DNA of 53,384 nt from Desulfovibrio sp. Lineage in GTDB: Bacteria > Desulfobacterota > Desulfovibrionia > Desulfovibrionales > Desulfovibrionaceae. The notes beneath the pieces are model-generated. The model had not been told where the DNA came from, ran no database searches, and was given only the letters and a program-made list of their open reading frames with translations. The DNA lies in assembly GCF_019424165.1 (NCBI RefSeq), contig NZ_JAHZAA010000004.1:57667-111050 (forward strand). The letters run 5' to 3'. Positions 33,405-42,181 of the stretch are shown one piece after another. Made by a program: the position numbers and the translations under genes. Numbering within the stretch: position 1 is the first letter of the stretch; each line of letters starts with the position of its first letter.

Positions 33405-35408
33405 TCAGCGTTTTCCGGCCATAAGGGCGCGGGCTTTTTCCAGCGTGTTGGCGACGGTAAAGCCAAGACGTTCAAAAACCACCTTGCCCGGAGCCGAAGC
33501 CCCAAAGCCTTCCATGCCGATAACCGCGCCGTCAAGGCCTACATACTTGAGCCACCAGTCAGACGCAGAGGCCTCAATGGCCAGCCGCGCACGAACAGCG
33601 GAAGGCAGCACGCTTTCTTTGTATTCATCGCTCTGGGCGTCAAATACTTCGGTGCAGGGCATGGAAACAACGCGCGCCTTGCGACCGTCGGCGGCAAGCT
33701 GCCCGGCGGCGTCAAGCGCCAGGGCGACTTCCGAGCCGGTAGCCATGATAATGATTTCGGGGGTTCCGTCGCAGTCGCGCAACACATAGCCGCCACGGGC
33801 GATGGCTGCCACCTGCTCTTCGCTGCGCGGGCAGAAGGGCAGGGTCTGGCGCGAAAGGGAGAGGCCCGATGGCGTATGACCGGCTTCCAGCGCGCAGGTC
33901 CAGGCCACGGCGGTTTCCACCGTGTCACAGGGCCGCCAGAGATTGAAGCCCGGCATAAGGCGCAGCATGCCCAACTGTTCCACAGGCTGGTGGGTGGGAC
34001 CGTCTTCGCCCACGCCGATGGAATCGTGCGTCAGCACCCAGATGACGCGGATGCCCATAATGGCCGCCAGACGCAGGGCGTTTTTAGCCTGATCGGCAAA
34101 CGCAAGGAACGTTCCCGCATAGGGAATAAAGCCGCCGTGCAGGGCCAGGCCGTTCATGATGGCGCTCATGCCGAATTCGCGCACGCCGTAGGAGATGTAG
34201 TTGCCGGTGTGGTTCTTTACATCCATATGCACCGACGAGCTTGTGAGCGTGCCCACAGAGCCTGTGAGGTCGGCAGAGCCGCCCGCCAGTTCGGGCAGGC
34301 GCGGCACAAGATATTCCAGGGTTGTTTTGGAGGCCACGCGGGTGGCCGTATCGGCACCCTGGTTGACGGCCTCGGCAACGGCGTTGCGGGCAATTTCAGC
34401 CCAGTCCGCGGGCAGCTCGCCGCGCATGCGCCGGGTCAGTTCTGCGGCCTTTTCAGGATGGTCTTCGGCATAGGCGGCAAAAAGATTGTCCCACGCCGCT
34501 TCCAGAGATTTTCCGGACACACGGGCGTTCCAGGCGCTGTAAATGTCCTGCGGAATGGTAAAGGGCGGCTCGTGCCAGCCAAGGGCCTCGCGCGTGGCGG
34601 CTACGCCGTCTTCGCCCAGGGGGGAACCGTGACTGGAGGCAGAATCGGCCTTGGGAGAGGCGAAGCCGATATGGGTGCGGCAGATGATAAGGCTCGGGCG
34701 GTCCGTATCGGCCTTTGCTTCGGCCAGGGCCTTGTCCAGAGCGGCGGCGTCATGACCGTCAACGGGGCCGATGACCTGCCAGTTGTAGGCGCGGTAGCGG
34801 GCGGCCACGTCTTCGTTGAACCAGCCGTCGATCTTGCCGTCAATGGAAATGCCGTTGGAGTCGTACATGGCGATGAGCTTGCCGAGGCCCCAGGTTCCCG
34901 CAAGGGAGCAGGCCTCATGCGAAACGCCTTCCATCAGGCAGCCGTCGCCCACGAAAACGTAGGTGTGGTGGTCCACAACCTTGTGCTCGGGAGTGTTGAA
35001 CTGCGCAGCCAGCATGCTTTCAGCCAGGGCCATGCCCACGGCGGAGGCAATGCCCTGCCCCAGGGGGCCGGTAGTCATTTCAATGCCCAGATGCGGCTCG
35101 TATTCGGGATGCCCGGCGGTTTTTGCCCCCCACTGGCGGAAATTGCGTATTTCTTCCATCGGGATGTCATAGCCCGTGAGGTGCAGCAGGGCGTAGAGCA
35201 GCATGGACGCATGCCCGTTTGAGAGCACAAAGCGGTCGCGGTTGAACCACAGGGGATTGGCAGGATTATGCCTGAAACCGTGCCGCCAGAGGGCTTCGGC
35301 CATGTCGGCCATGCCGAGGGGTGCGCCGGGGTGGCCGGAGCGGGCTTTTTCAATAGCGTCCATGGCAAGGGCGCGGATGGCGTTGGCGCACTGTCTGCGG
35401 GTGGGCAT
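33405..35408 (-). CDS. tkt: Transketolase
   Basis: TPP-dependent transfer of two-carbon units in the pentose-phosphate pathway. KARSGHPGAPLGMADMAEAL and the TPP motif GDGCLMEGVSHEACSLAGTW through DSN are intact. So are HGSPLGEDGV and the pyrimidine-domain VLTHDSIGVGEDGPTHQPVE. 667 aa is normal. The ATG at 35408 has GAGGA; the frame to 35498 is not used. It begins 10 bp after the rpe stop, so the two are co-transcribed. Confidence 0.97.
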   Translation of the reverse strand: MPTRRQCANAIRALAMDAIEKARSGHPGAPLGMADMAEALWRHGFRHNPANPLWFNRDRFVLSNGHASMLLYALLHLTGYDIPMEEIRNFRQWGAKTAGHPEYEPHLGIEMTTGPLGQGIASAVGMALAESMLAAQFNTPEHKVVDHHTYVFVGDGCLMEGVSHEACSLAGTWGLGKLIAMYDSNGISIDGKIDGWFNEDVAARYRAYNWQVIGPVDGHDAAALDKALAEAKADTDRPSLIICRTHIGFASPKADSASSHGSPLGEDGVAATREALGWHEPPFTIPQDIYSAWNARVSGKSLEAAWDNLFAAYAEDHPEKAAELTRRMRGELPADWAEIARNAVAEAVNQGADTATRVASKTTLEYLVPRLPELAGGSADLTGSVGTLTSSSVHMDVKNHTGNYISYGVREFGMSAIMNGLALHGGFIPYAGTFLAFADQAKNALRLAAIMGIRVIWVLTHDSIGVGEDGPTHQPVEQLGMLRLMPGFNLWRPCDTVETAVAWTCALEAGHTPSGLSLSRQTLPFCPRSEEQVAAIARGGYVLRDCDGTPEIIIMATGSEVALALDAAGQLAADGRKARVVSMPCTEVFDAQSDEYKESVLPSAVRARLAIEASASDWWLKYVGLDGAVIGMEGFGASAPGKVVFERLGFTVANTLEKARALMAGKR

Positions 35409-35418
35409 GATCATTCCT

Positions 35419-36147
35419 CTATTTTTGCTTGGGATGAGTAAGGGCAAAGGTCTGACGCCGGGCGGCCTTTTGCAGTGCGGGGCGCTGCTCGCGGCCATCC
35501 AGAGGTTTCATGAAGGCGGCCAGACGGGCGTCGTAGGGCTTGTGGCCGAAAAAGGCCGAGCCTGAAACCAGCACGTCGGCTCCGGCTTCCACCAGTTGAG
35601 CCGTGTTTTCGGGGCATACGCCGCCGTCCACCTGAATGAGAACGTCTTCGCCGCCACAGGCATCCAGCAGGCGGCGGGCGCTGCGGATTTTTTCAAAGGT
35701 GGCGGGAATGAAGGCCTGGCCGGAAAAGCCGGGGTTGACGCTCATGACGAGCAGCATGTCCAGATCATTGACAAGCCAGCGTATGACGCCAAGGTCTGTG
35801 CCGGGGTTCAACGCCACGCCCGCGCGGCAGCCCATGTCGCGGATGGCGGAAAGCGTGCGCTGCGGGTGGCGGTCGGCCTCGGTATGAATAACGAGCATGT
35901 CGGCTCCCGCGTCCCTGAAGTCCCGGATATAGCGGGCGGGGTTTTCCACCATGAGATGCACGTCAAAAAAAAGCCCGCTGCCGGGCCGTAGGGCCTTGAT
36001 CAGCGGGGGGCCAAAGGTGATGTTGGGTACAAAGGCCCCGTCCATCACATCAAGGTGCAGCCAGGTAAGCCCGGCGGCCTCAAGAGCTTGCAACTCTTCG
36101 GCCAGACGGGAAAAATCGGCGGAAAGTAGCGAGGGCGATAGAATCAT
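35419..36147 (-). CDS. rpe: Ribulose-phosphate 3-epimerase
   Basis: Interconverts ribulose-5-P and xylulose-5-P, the substrate of the adjacent transketolase. TIM-barrel motifs: SLLSADFSRLAEEL, WLHLDVMDGAFVPNITFGP (metal His/Asp), FDVHLMVENP, LVMSVNPGFSGQAFIP and IQVDGGV with the second catalytic Asp. 242 aa, with about 20 extra C-terminal basic residues. First gene of the rpe-tkt pair; a 320-bp gap separates it from merR. Confidence 0.96.
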   Translation of the reverse strand: MILSPSLLSADFSRLAEELQALEAAGLTWLHLDVMDGAFVPNITFGPPLIKALRPGSGLFFDVHLMVENPARYIRDFRDAGADMLVIHTEADRHPQRTLSAIRDMGCRAGVALNPGTDLGVIRWLVNDLDMLLVMSVNPGFSGQAFIPATFEKIRSARRLLDACGGEDVLIQVDGGVCPENTAQLVEAGADVLVSGSAFFGHKPYDARLAAFMKPLDGREQRPALQKAARRQTFALTHPKQK

Positions 36148-36467
36148 GGGAGTAGTTCTGTCTTGTGTTATGGGGAAGGGCCTTCGGGCTTTGCCGTATG
36201 CAGTGTCTGACTGCCTTGGCCGCCGTGCGCAAAGGAGTCGCCTTCCCCGCGTCCCTTTGCCTCAACCTGATATTCCATCGTGCGCAGCGGCCGGACGCTG
36301 TAAGTCCCGGCGGGGGCTGCTCACCTGATCGTTTTTTGCGCTGTGCAGGGCGCGTTTTGGGGGTACGTCCGCCGTAATGCGGGCAGGGCCAGCAGCCTGC
36401 GGCTTCCTGCACCAGTCCGCGTCACACCTGACCGGCGTGTACCAGCTTCGCTGGCATGGCGCGCGGC
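36148..36467. other. Gap between merR and rpe
   Basis: 320 bp with no supported ORF or tRNA. Just past the merR stop, CCAGC-GAA-GCTGG (minus strand) forms a small hairpin near 36440. An rpe promoter is expected here, but I could not single one out. Confidence 0.35.
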
Positions 36468-36821
36468 CTACTGGCCGCTGAGCAGCCGGCGCACCGCCGT
36501 AAGCTCGCGCCGGAGCATGCGCATGAAATCCGGGTCCGGCACTGCGGCAACACGTTCGGGCAGGCTTTCGTCCAGCACGGCACTGCCGTGCAGCACGCGG
36601 CGCGCGCCCTCAATGGTCATGCCCTGTTCATGCAGCAATTGCTGTATGCGGCGCAAAAGGCCTATATGGTCTTCGGTGTAAAGGCGTTGCCCTTTGCCCG
36701 TGCGCAGGGGGGCCAGCTGGGGAAATTCCGTTTCCCAGAAGCGCAGCACATGGGTCTTGAGGTTGAGCATTTCTGCCACTTCACCGATGCGGTAGGTTTT
36801 TTCTTCACTGTGATCCGACAT
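36468..36821 (-). CDS. MerR-family transcriptional regulator
   Basis: 117 aa. The winged HTH YRIGEVAEMLNLKTHVLRFW with TGKGQRLYTEDHIGLLRRI is the HspR/YlbM-like short MerR type, with a dimerisation helix (LLHEQGMTIEGARRVL). No metal-binding Cys cluster is seen in the C-terminus, so the effector is unknown. The ATG at 36821 has AGGGGG. Its place directly after pheST matches the slot often held by ihfA or a MerR gene in this cluster; the two are separated by the 36972-37123 repeat. Confidence 0.88.
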   Translation of the reverse strand: MSDHSEEKTYRIGEVAEMLNLKTHVLRFWETEFPQLAPLRTGKGQRLYTEDHIGLLRRIQQLLHEQGMTIEGARRVLHGSAVLDESLPERVAAVPDPDFMRMLRRELTAVRRLLSGQ

Positions 36822-36971
36822 AGGGCACCCCCTGACGCCCTCGCGCGGCATCATGCCGCCATATGGCATGCAAGCGCCAAGCGCCGGAAGCATGGCGTTC
36901 CATGCTCCGGCGGGCAGCGTAATTTCAGAACGGTTTCGCTTTGCCTGCCGTGTGGCGGCACGGCAACGCGA

Positions 36972-37123
36972 CTAGAGCATTTTACCTTTGAAAAAGGTTA
37001 AATTCTCTAACGCTGCACGCGAGTGCAGCGCGCCGCAACGCAGCGTGGATTCTGCCGAAAATCGCATTTTTGGGCAGAATGACAACTTTGAAAATGTATA
37101 TTTTCAAAGTTGATCTGCTCTAG
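36972..37123. repeat. Multi-hairpin intergenic repeat abutting the pheT stop codon
   Basis: About 150 bp bounded by CTAGAGCA (36972-36979) and TGCTCTAG (37116-37123). It contains four hairpins: TTACCTTT/AAAGGTTAA; CGCTGCAC-GCGA-GTGCAGCG (37011-37030, GNRA-type tetraloop); ATTCTGCC/GGCAGAAT (37049-37080) with inner AAAAT/ATTTT; and a 13-bp stem CAACTTTGAAAAT (37083-37095 with 37100-37112). The last stem can serve as the pheT terminator. The pheT TAG stop is part of the repeat end. A partial copy of this end follows thiM at 14213. Confidence 0.7.
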
Positions 37124-39525
37124 ACCTTTACTCCCAAGGCCGCTACGAGCGACTGTGCCACTTTTTCCCGTTCCTTGTCCACTTCCGCATCCTTGAGGGT
37201 GCGGTCCGCATGGCGGAAGGTCAGGCGGAAGGTCAGGTTGCGAACAGCGTCCTGTCCCTCAACCGCCTTGGGTTCAAAGCAGTCTACAAGAACAAGGTCT
37301 TCAAGCAGGGGCAGGGCAAGGCCGCGCACGTGTGACATGACGGCGCTCACGGTAAGCCCAGGCCCGGCCATGACCGTAATGTCGCGGCGTACCGGGGGAT
37401 ACACGGGCAGAGGCCGGAAACGCACCTGGGCCGCATCGTGCAGTTCACGCAGTATTTCCAGATTCAGTTCGGCCAGCCATACGTCTTTGCGGGCATGAAA
37501 CTCATCGGCCATGGCGGGTTTGACCCGTCCCATAACGCCTACGGCGCGGCCGTCAACGGCAACTTCAACGCAGGGCAGCAGGAAGGGGTGTTCCGCAGCA
37601 AGCGTGCAGACCGGTGCAGGCAGGTGCAGAAAACGCATAAGATTTTCCACAATACCCTTGAGGTCCATATAGTCCATGTCGCCTTCAGCCTGGGGCCATG
37701 CCGTGTCAAAGCGCGAGCCGTACAGCAGCACGCCCAGCATGCCGGTTTCGCGGGCAGTGGTCTCGGAGGCGGCATCGGCCTCAAAAGTGTGGGCCAGCTC
37801 GAAAAAGCGCAGCCCTTGCGCGCCCTGGGCCAGGTTGTTGCGCAGGTCGTGCAGCAGGCCGGGGGCCAGGGCCGTGCGCAGGGCGTCCTGCTCCGCTGAA
37901 AGGGGGTTCATGATGGAAATGCGGCCTTCGCGCGGCAGCCCCAGGTGATCCAGATCCTTGTGGCCCACAAAGCTGTAGTTGACGGCTTCATTGAGACCCA
38001 GGCCCGCTCCCCAGTGTTTGAGGCGCAGCCAGAAGGCAAAGCGCGATTCCGGCTCGCCCGCATGCGCGAGGTCACGGCAGACGGGGGGCAGTTCGGGGGC
38101 GATGGTGTCCAGCCCATGAACCCGGCCCACTTCTTCGATAAGGTCAGCCTCGCGGGTGAGGTCGGGCCGCCAGGAGGGCTGCCCCACACGCCACACATCG
38201 CCGGAGGCGTCCACCGTGCAGCCCATGCCGGTAAGCACGGTCTGGTCAAATTCCGGCGTAAGCGTCACGCCCAGCAGGGCATTGGCCCGGGCCGGGCGAA
38301 AGTCGATACTCGCGGCCTTGAATGGGCGCGGTTCGGAAACGGAAAGGCCCGGCTGCACCGTGCCGCCGCTCAGGGCGGCCATCATGGCGCAGGCGCGATC
38401 CAGCGCCCATACCGTGCGCTGCTGGTCAATGCCGCGTTCAAAACGATAGGAAGATTCGGACGAAAGCCCAAGGCGGCGCGATGTTTTGCGGATGGCCGCA
38501 GGAAGGAAGACAGCACTTTCAAGAAAAACATTGCTGCTTTCCGCGGTAATTTCTGTATTGAGGCCCCCCATCACGCCTGCCAGGGCCACGGCGCGCGAAC
38601 TATCGCGAATGCACAGGTCCTGCGGGGTGAGGATGCGTTCCTGCCCGTCGAGTGTCGTGATTTTTTCGCCATCCTGGGCGCGGCTGACCACAATGCGGCC
38701 ACCCTCAAGCTTGTCGAGGTCAAAGGAATGCAGGGGCTGGCCGTATTCAAGCAGGATATAGTTGGTCACGTCCACAATATTGGAGACCGGGCGCACGCCC
38801 ATGGCATGCAGGCGGTGCCGCACGCGCATGGGGGAGGGGCCGATTTTTGCTCCCGTGATGACCCTGCCGGAATAAAGGCGGCAGAGGTCGGGATCTTCAA
38901 TATCAATGGGAATGAGGCGCTGTGGCGCACTCTCGTCCACCTGAAGGGGCAGGGCCGGGATGTTCAGCGGCAGGTTGAAGGCCAGCGCGGCTTCACGGGC
39001 GAGACCCAGAACGGAAAGGCAGTCGGCCCTGTTGGGCGTGACGGAAATGTCCAGCAATTCGCGGTCAAGCACAAGCTGGTCAACCAGCGGTTTGCCCACC
39101 TCAAAACTGTCGGGCAGCACCATAATGCCGGCGTGGTCTTCGGTCAGGCCCAGCTCGCGCTCGGAACAGATCATGCCGAATGACGGCGCGCCGCGCAGTT
39201 TTGCCTTTTTGATGACGAGGCCGTCAGGCATGGTCGTGCCCACAAGGGCCACGGGTACTTTTTGGCCCTCGGCCACGTTGGGCGCGCCGCAGACGATGTC
39301 CAGCAGCTCGCCCTGGCCCGCGTCTACCTTGCAGACATGCAGGTGGTCAGATTGAGGATGGTCTTCGCAGGCGACTACCAGCCCCACCACGATGGGGGCG
39401 ATGGCGTCAAAGGGACGGCGGATGTCTTCCAGCTCCAGGCCGAGCATGGTCAGGCGGTCGCCCAGAGCTTCAGCCGTGCCTTCGTAAGGCGTAAATTCAC
39501 GCAGCCATGAAAGTGAGAGCAGCAT
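37120..39525 (-). CDS. pheT: Phenylalanine-tRNA ligase beta subunit
   Basis: Beta subunit of the alpha2beta2 enzyme. It begins MLLSLSWLREFTPYEG, then the EMAP/tRNA-binding domain (LVVACEDHPQSDHLHVCKV, CGAPNVAEGQKVPVAL), B3/B4 editing domain, B5 domain and catalytic-like core. The C-terminal FDX-ACB anticodon-binding domain has PVYPPVRRDITVMAGPGLTV. 801 aa is normal. The ATG at 39525 with AGGA is used rather than the frame start at 39573. Confidence 0.97.
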   Translation of the reverse strand: MLLSLSWLREFTPYEGTAEALGDRLTMLGLELEDIRRPFDAIAPIVVGLVVACEDHPQSDHLHVCKVDAGQGELLDIVCGAPNVAEGQKVPVALVGTTMPDGLVIKKAKLRGAPSFGMICSERELGLTEDHAGIMVLPDSFEVGKPLVDQLVLDRELLDISVTPNRADCLSVLGLAREAALAFNLPLNIPALPLQVDESAPQRLIPIDIEDPDLCRLYSGRVITGAKIGPSPMRVRHRLHAMGVRPVSNIVDVTNYILLEYGQPLHSFDLDKLEGGRIVVSRAQDGEKITTLDGQERILTPQDLCIRDSSRAVALAGVMGGLNTEITAESSNVFLESAVFLPAAIRKTSRRLGLSSESSYRFERGIDQQRTVWALDRACAMMAALSGGTVQPGLSVSEPRPFKAASIDFRPARANALLGVTLTPEFDQTVLTGMGCTVDASGDVWRVGQPSWRPDLTREADLIEEVGRVHGLDTIAPELPPVCRDLAHAGEPESRFAFWLRLKHWGAGLGLNEAVNYSFVGHKDLDHLGLPREGRISIMNPLSAEQDALRTALAPGLLHDLRNNLAQGAQGLRFFELAHTFEADAASETTARETGMLGVLLYGSRFDTAWPQAEGDMDYMDLKGIVENLMRFLHLPAPVCTLAAEHPFLLPCVEVAVDGRAVGVMGRVKPAMADEFHARKDVWLAELNLEILRELHDAAQVRFRPLPVYPPVRRDITVMAGPGLTVSAVMSHVRGLALPLLEDLVLVDCFEPKAVEGQDAVRNLTFRLTFRHADRTLKDAEVDKEREKVAQSLVAALGVKV

Positions 39526-39634
39526 AGCATGTCCTGTTTGCGCGGGGCGTAGGGCCGCCGCGTTGGGCGTCATAGGTAGTGGTGTTCATTACAAAACAGG
39601 GCCGCGAATGGACGCAGCCCACGCGCCGCAGGCC

Positions 39635-40081
39635 TCAGTTGAAATTCCAGGCCGGAGTCTCGTCAACCTTTTCGGGGTCCGGCAGGGGGCGGTCGTGCTC
39701 CTGCGCGGGCCTGTGGCCGTAAGCCCCCGCCCGCGGCCGCCGCTTGGGCGATTTCTCTTCCGGCTGCGACTCGGTGACGGTATTGCCGTAGGCATCGGTA
39801 TATCCCATGCCACCCTCGGCAGTACGGCTCATGTCCTTGCCGGGCAGGCCTTCAATGGGTTTCGGGCCGCCGGGAGGCTCCAGGCCGGAATTACGCGGGC
39901 TGAAGGCCGATTTTGCCAGGGCTGCGCCGCCGGTCTTTGTGCCGGTCAGAAAACTGCCGTCCGTCAAGGGCCAGAACGCGGGAACCAGCAGCAGGGCTGC
40001 CGCCGCAGCGCAGGCAAGCGCGTGACGCAGCATGCCGTAGGCGACGCGAGGGTGGCAGGGGCGGCTGGCGGAACGCAACAC
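39635..40081 (-). CDS. Small exported or membrane-anchored protein of unknown function between pheS and pheT
   Basis: 148 aa if started at the GTG at 40081, which is preceded by TGAGG at good spacing and lies 11 bp past the pheS stop; an ATG at 40033 is the alternative. One hydrophobic stretch (ALACAAAAALLLVPAFWPL) is followed by a Pro/Gly/Lys-rich hydrophilic tail with GMGYTDAYGNTVTESQPEEK. I recognise no domain. Its place inside the pheS-pheT unit, without a gap for a separate promoter, suggests co-transcription. Probably real, but the function is unknown. Confidence 0.6.
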   Translation of the reverse strand: MLRSASRPCHPRVAYGMLRHALACAAAAALLLVPAFWPLTDGSFLTGTKTGGAALAKSAFSPRNSGLEPPGGPKPIEGLPGKDMSRTAEGGMGYTDAYGNTVTESQPEEKSPKRRPRAGAYGHRPAQEHDRPLPDPEKVDETPAWNFN

Positions 40082-40091
40082 GGCTTTGGCC

Positions 40092-41129
40092 TCAGCGGGC
40101 GAACTGGCCCAGAAAGCGCACATCGTTTTCAAAGAACATGCGCAGGTCGCCAATGCCGTATTTGAGCATGGTCACGCGTTCCACACCCATACCGAAGGCA
40201 AAGCCGCTGACATCGGCATCATAACCCACGGCTTCAAACACTGCCGGGTCCACCATGCCGCAGCCGAGAATTTCAACCCAACCCGTGGTTTTGCACACGC
40301 GGCAGGGGCTGTCGTTAATGTGGCCCTGGCCGCCGCACATGCAGCAGCTCATGTCCACCTCGGCAGAAGGCTCGGTAAAGGGAAAAAAGCTCGGCCGGAA
40401 GCGTACCCGGGTATCGCTGCCGAAAATGGCGCGGACAAAAGCTGTGAGCGTGCCGCGCAGGTGGGCCATGTTGATGCCCTGACCAACCATCAGTCCCTCG
40501 ATCTGGTGAAACATGGGGGTGTGGGTAAGGTCGCTGTCGCGGCGGTAGACCTTGCCGGGAACCACAACGGCAAGCGGGGGCTTGCGGCGCAGCATGGTGC
40601 GGGCCTGCACGGGCGAGGTGTGGGTGCGCATGAGCACCTTGTCGGTGATATAGAGCGTGTCCTGCATGTCACGGGCAGGGTGCTCGGGCGGCATGTTGAG
40701 GGCTTCAAAGTTGTAGTAGTCCAGCTCCACTTCGGGGCCGGAGGCGACATCAAAACCGAGTCCCTGAAAAACGCCGCAAATTTCTTCCATCACCAGAGTG
40801 GTGGGGTGCAGGGTGCCGCTCCACGGCGCGCGGCCGGGGACGGAGGGGTCGAAGCGCTTAAGGGCTTCGGCTTCACGCCCGGCCTCCAGCGCGGCCTTGC
40901 GGGATTCAAACAGCGCATTGCAGCGTTCCTTGACGCTGTTGGCTGTTTGCCCCACGGCGGGGCGCTGCTCCGGGGCGAGCGAGGGAAGGCGGCTCATGAT
41001 CTGGGCAATTCTGCCCTTGCGGCCCAGAAAATCCACCCGCAGGGCTTCAAGCCCTTCCAATGAAGAAGCCTGATCCAGACCTTTTTCAAGTTCAGGGACC
41101 AGGCCTTCCAGTGCAGAAATCAGATCCAT
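40092..41129 (-). CDS. pheS: Phenylalanine-tRNA ligase alpha subunit
   Basis: Catalytic alpha subunit. N-terminal coiled coil, then class II motifs: HPARDMQDTLYI (motif 2 region), HTPMFHQIEGLMVG, RFRPSFFPFTEPSAEVDM and the motif 3 FAFGMGVERVTMLKYGI. A four-Cys insertion (CCMCGGQGH ... CRVCKTTGW) near residue 265 replaces the short loop of E. coli PheS and probably binds zinc. The ATG at 41129 has GGGA. A terminator lies between rplT and this gene. Confidence 0.97.
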   Translation of the reverse strand: MDLISALEGLVPELEKGLDQASSLEGLEALRVDFLGRKGRIAQIMSRLPSLAPEQRPAVGQTANSVKERCNALFESRKAALEAGREAEALKRFDPSVPGRAPWSGTLHPTTLVMEEICGVFQGLGFDVASGPEVELDYYNFEALNMPPEHPARDMQDTLYITDKVLMRTHTSPVQARTMLRRKPPLAVVVPGKVYRRDSDLTHTPMFHQIEGLMVGQGINMAHLRGTLTAFVRAIFGSDTRVRFRPSFFPFTEPSAEVDMSCCMCGGQGHINDSPCRVCKTTGWVEILGCGMVDPAVFEAVGYDADVSGFAFGMGVERVTMLKYGIGDLRMFFENDVRFLGQFAR

Positions 41130-41183
41130 ACGGATTCCCGATGCCGCCTGCGCGGCGCTGACGTTGAATTTTGTGTGGCTCAA

Positions 41184-41222
41184 AAACAGGGCGTGGGCAG
41201 CACATGTGCACCGCCCACGCCC
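41184..41222 (-). terminator. Terminator after rplT, overlapping a candidate pheS promoter
   Basis: Minus strand: GGGCGTGGGC, 14-nt loop, GCCCACGCCC, then TGTTTTTG: a 10-bp perfect stem plus U-run. A TATAAG -10 (41222-41227) with TTGCGG 18 bp upstream sits at the top edge of the hairpin, so pheS may have its own start within or just past it. Confidence 0.75.
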
Positions 41223-41329
41223 TTATAGCACGTATGGCCCTGCTCCCGCAAGCCAGCCCGCCGCACGTTGATGTGCGGGCCAGCGCGGCCTGGAGGCCAG
41301 CTCCGGCGCGGGGAGCGCCAGCCCGTGGC

Positions 41330-41686
41330 TTATTTGCCCAGGGCAGCCTTGGCCATATCGACGATCTTGGCGAAGTCGTCTTTTTTGTACACGGCCAGAT
41401 CGGCAAGAACCTTGCGGTTCAGCTCAATACCGGCAAGCTTGAGGCCGTGCATGAAGCGGCTGTAAGAAAGACCGCTCAGACGGGCGCCAGCGTTGATGCG
41501 CAGGATCCACAGGGTGCGGAAGTCGCGCTTGCGCAGCTTGCGGCCCACATAGGCGTACTGCAGCGAACGCTCGACAGCCTCGCGGGCGGTGCGGTACAGA
41601 CGGCTGCGGCCGCCGCGAAAACCTTTGGCGGCGGTCAAATATTTCTTGTGGCGACGATGACCGGAAAGACCTCTCTTGACACGCAT
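41330..41686 (-). CDS. rplT: 50S ribosomal protein L20
   Basis: 118 aa. MRVKRGLSGHRRHKKYLTAA and GFRGGRSRLYRTAREAVERS are the L20 basic N-terminal tail; KLAGIELNRKVLADLAVY is the conserved globular part. Early 23S assembly protein that in many bacteria represses its own operon. The ATG at 41686 follows AAGGAGG. It lies about 300 bp after rpmI, an unusually long gap. Confidence 0.98.
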   Translation of the reverse strand: MRVKRGLSGHRRHKKYLTAAKGFRGGRSRLYRTAREAVERSLQYAYVGRKLRKRDFRTLWILRINAGARLSGLSYSRFMHGLKLAGIELNRKVLADLAVYKKDDFAKIVDMAKAALGK

Positions 41687-41983
41687 GGTGTAACCTCCTT
41701 CTCCCAACCAGGCGGAGGAAAGCCCGTCGGGGGGTGTAAAGTATCATGAGCCCTCGCAGAGGGGGGCGGATTGAACATCGGTTACGGCTCCGCACACGCC
41801 GCGACGCTTGCGCGTCTTGAATTTTTTTAAGCCGACGGCCAGGGCCGCTGCTGTTTCCACGAATGCTTGTCCGGAGCAATGCAGCAGTAAAAAGCTGTAT
41901 GCCCGCGCGGATAGTTAAAAACGCACCGCAAAAGGTTCAGATAGAGAACCTGATTGCCGGACAGGCAGGCCGGGGCAAAAGCC
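41687..41983 (-). other. Long rpmI-rplT intercistronic region with hairpins
   Basis: 297 bp without a supported ORF. Minus-strand structures: AGGTTC/GAACCT followed by TTTTG (41933-41951) soon after the rpmI stop, and GACGC-GCAA-GCGTC (41801-41814). Such gaps are normally very short in this operon, so a structured L20-type control site or extra promoter may be present. Confidence 0.4.
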
Positions 41984-42181
41984 CTAGCCGTTGGGCAGCA
42001 TGCGGCGCACGGCCTTTTCGTTTGCTTGGTCCACAGTGGTGGACTGACCCAGGCGCATTTTGCGGCTGGCGGCCTTTTTGGTAAGAATGTGGCGCAGGTT
42101 CTGGCGACGACGCTTGAACTTGCCGCTGCCGGTCTGCGAAAAACGCTTGGCGGCGGAACGCCGGGTTTTGATCTTGGGCAT
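41984..42181 (-). CDS. rpmI: 50S ribosomal protein L35
   Basis: 65 aa. MPKIKTRRSAAKRFSQTGSG and KRRRQNLRHILTKK are diagnostic. The ATG at 42181 has AAGGAG. About 260 bp separate it from infC, again longer than usual; no gene is seen in that gap (42182-42441). Confidence 0.98.
   Translation of the reverse strand: MPKIKTRRSAAKRFSQTGSGKFKRRRQNLRHILTKKAASRKMRLGQSTTVDQANEKAVRRMLPNG

Noticed and set aside
33399..35222. 607-codon plus-strand frame
   Set aside because: Antisense to transketolase, which is certain by motif.
41223..41329. PheM-like leader peptide controlling pheST
   Set aside because: No short ORF rich in Phe codons is found before the terminator.
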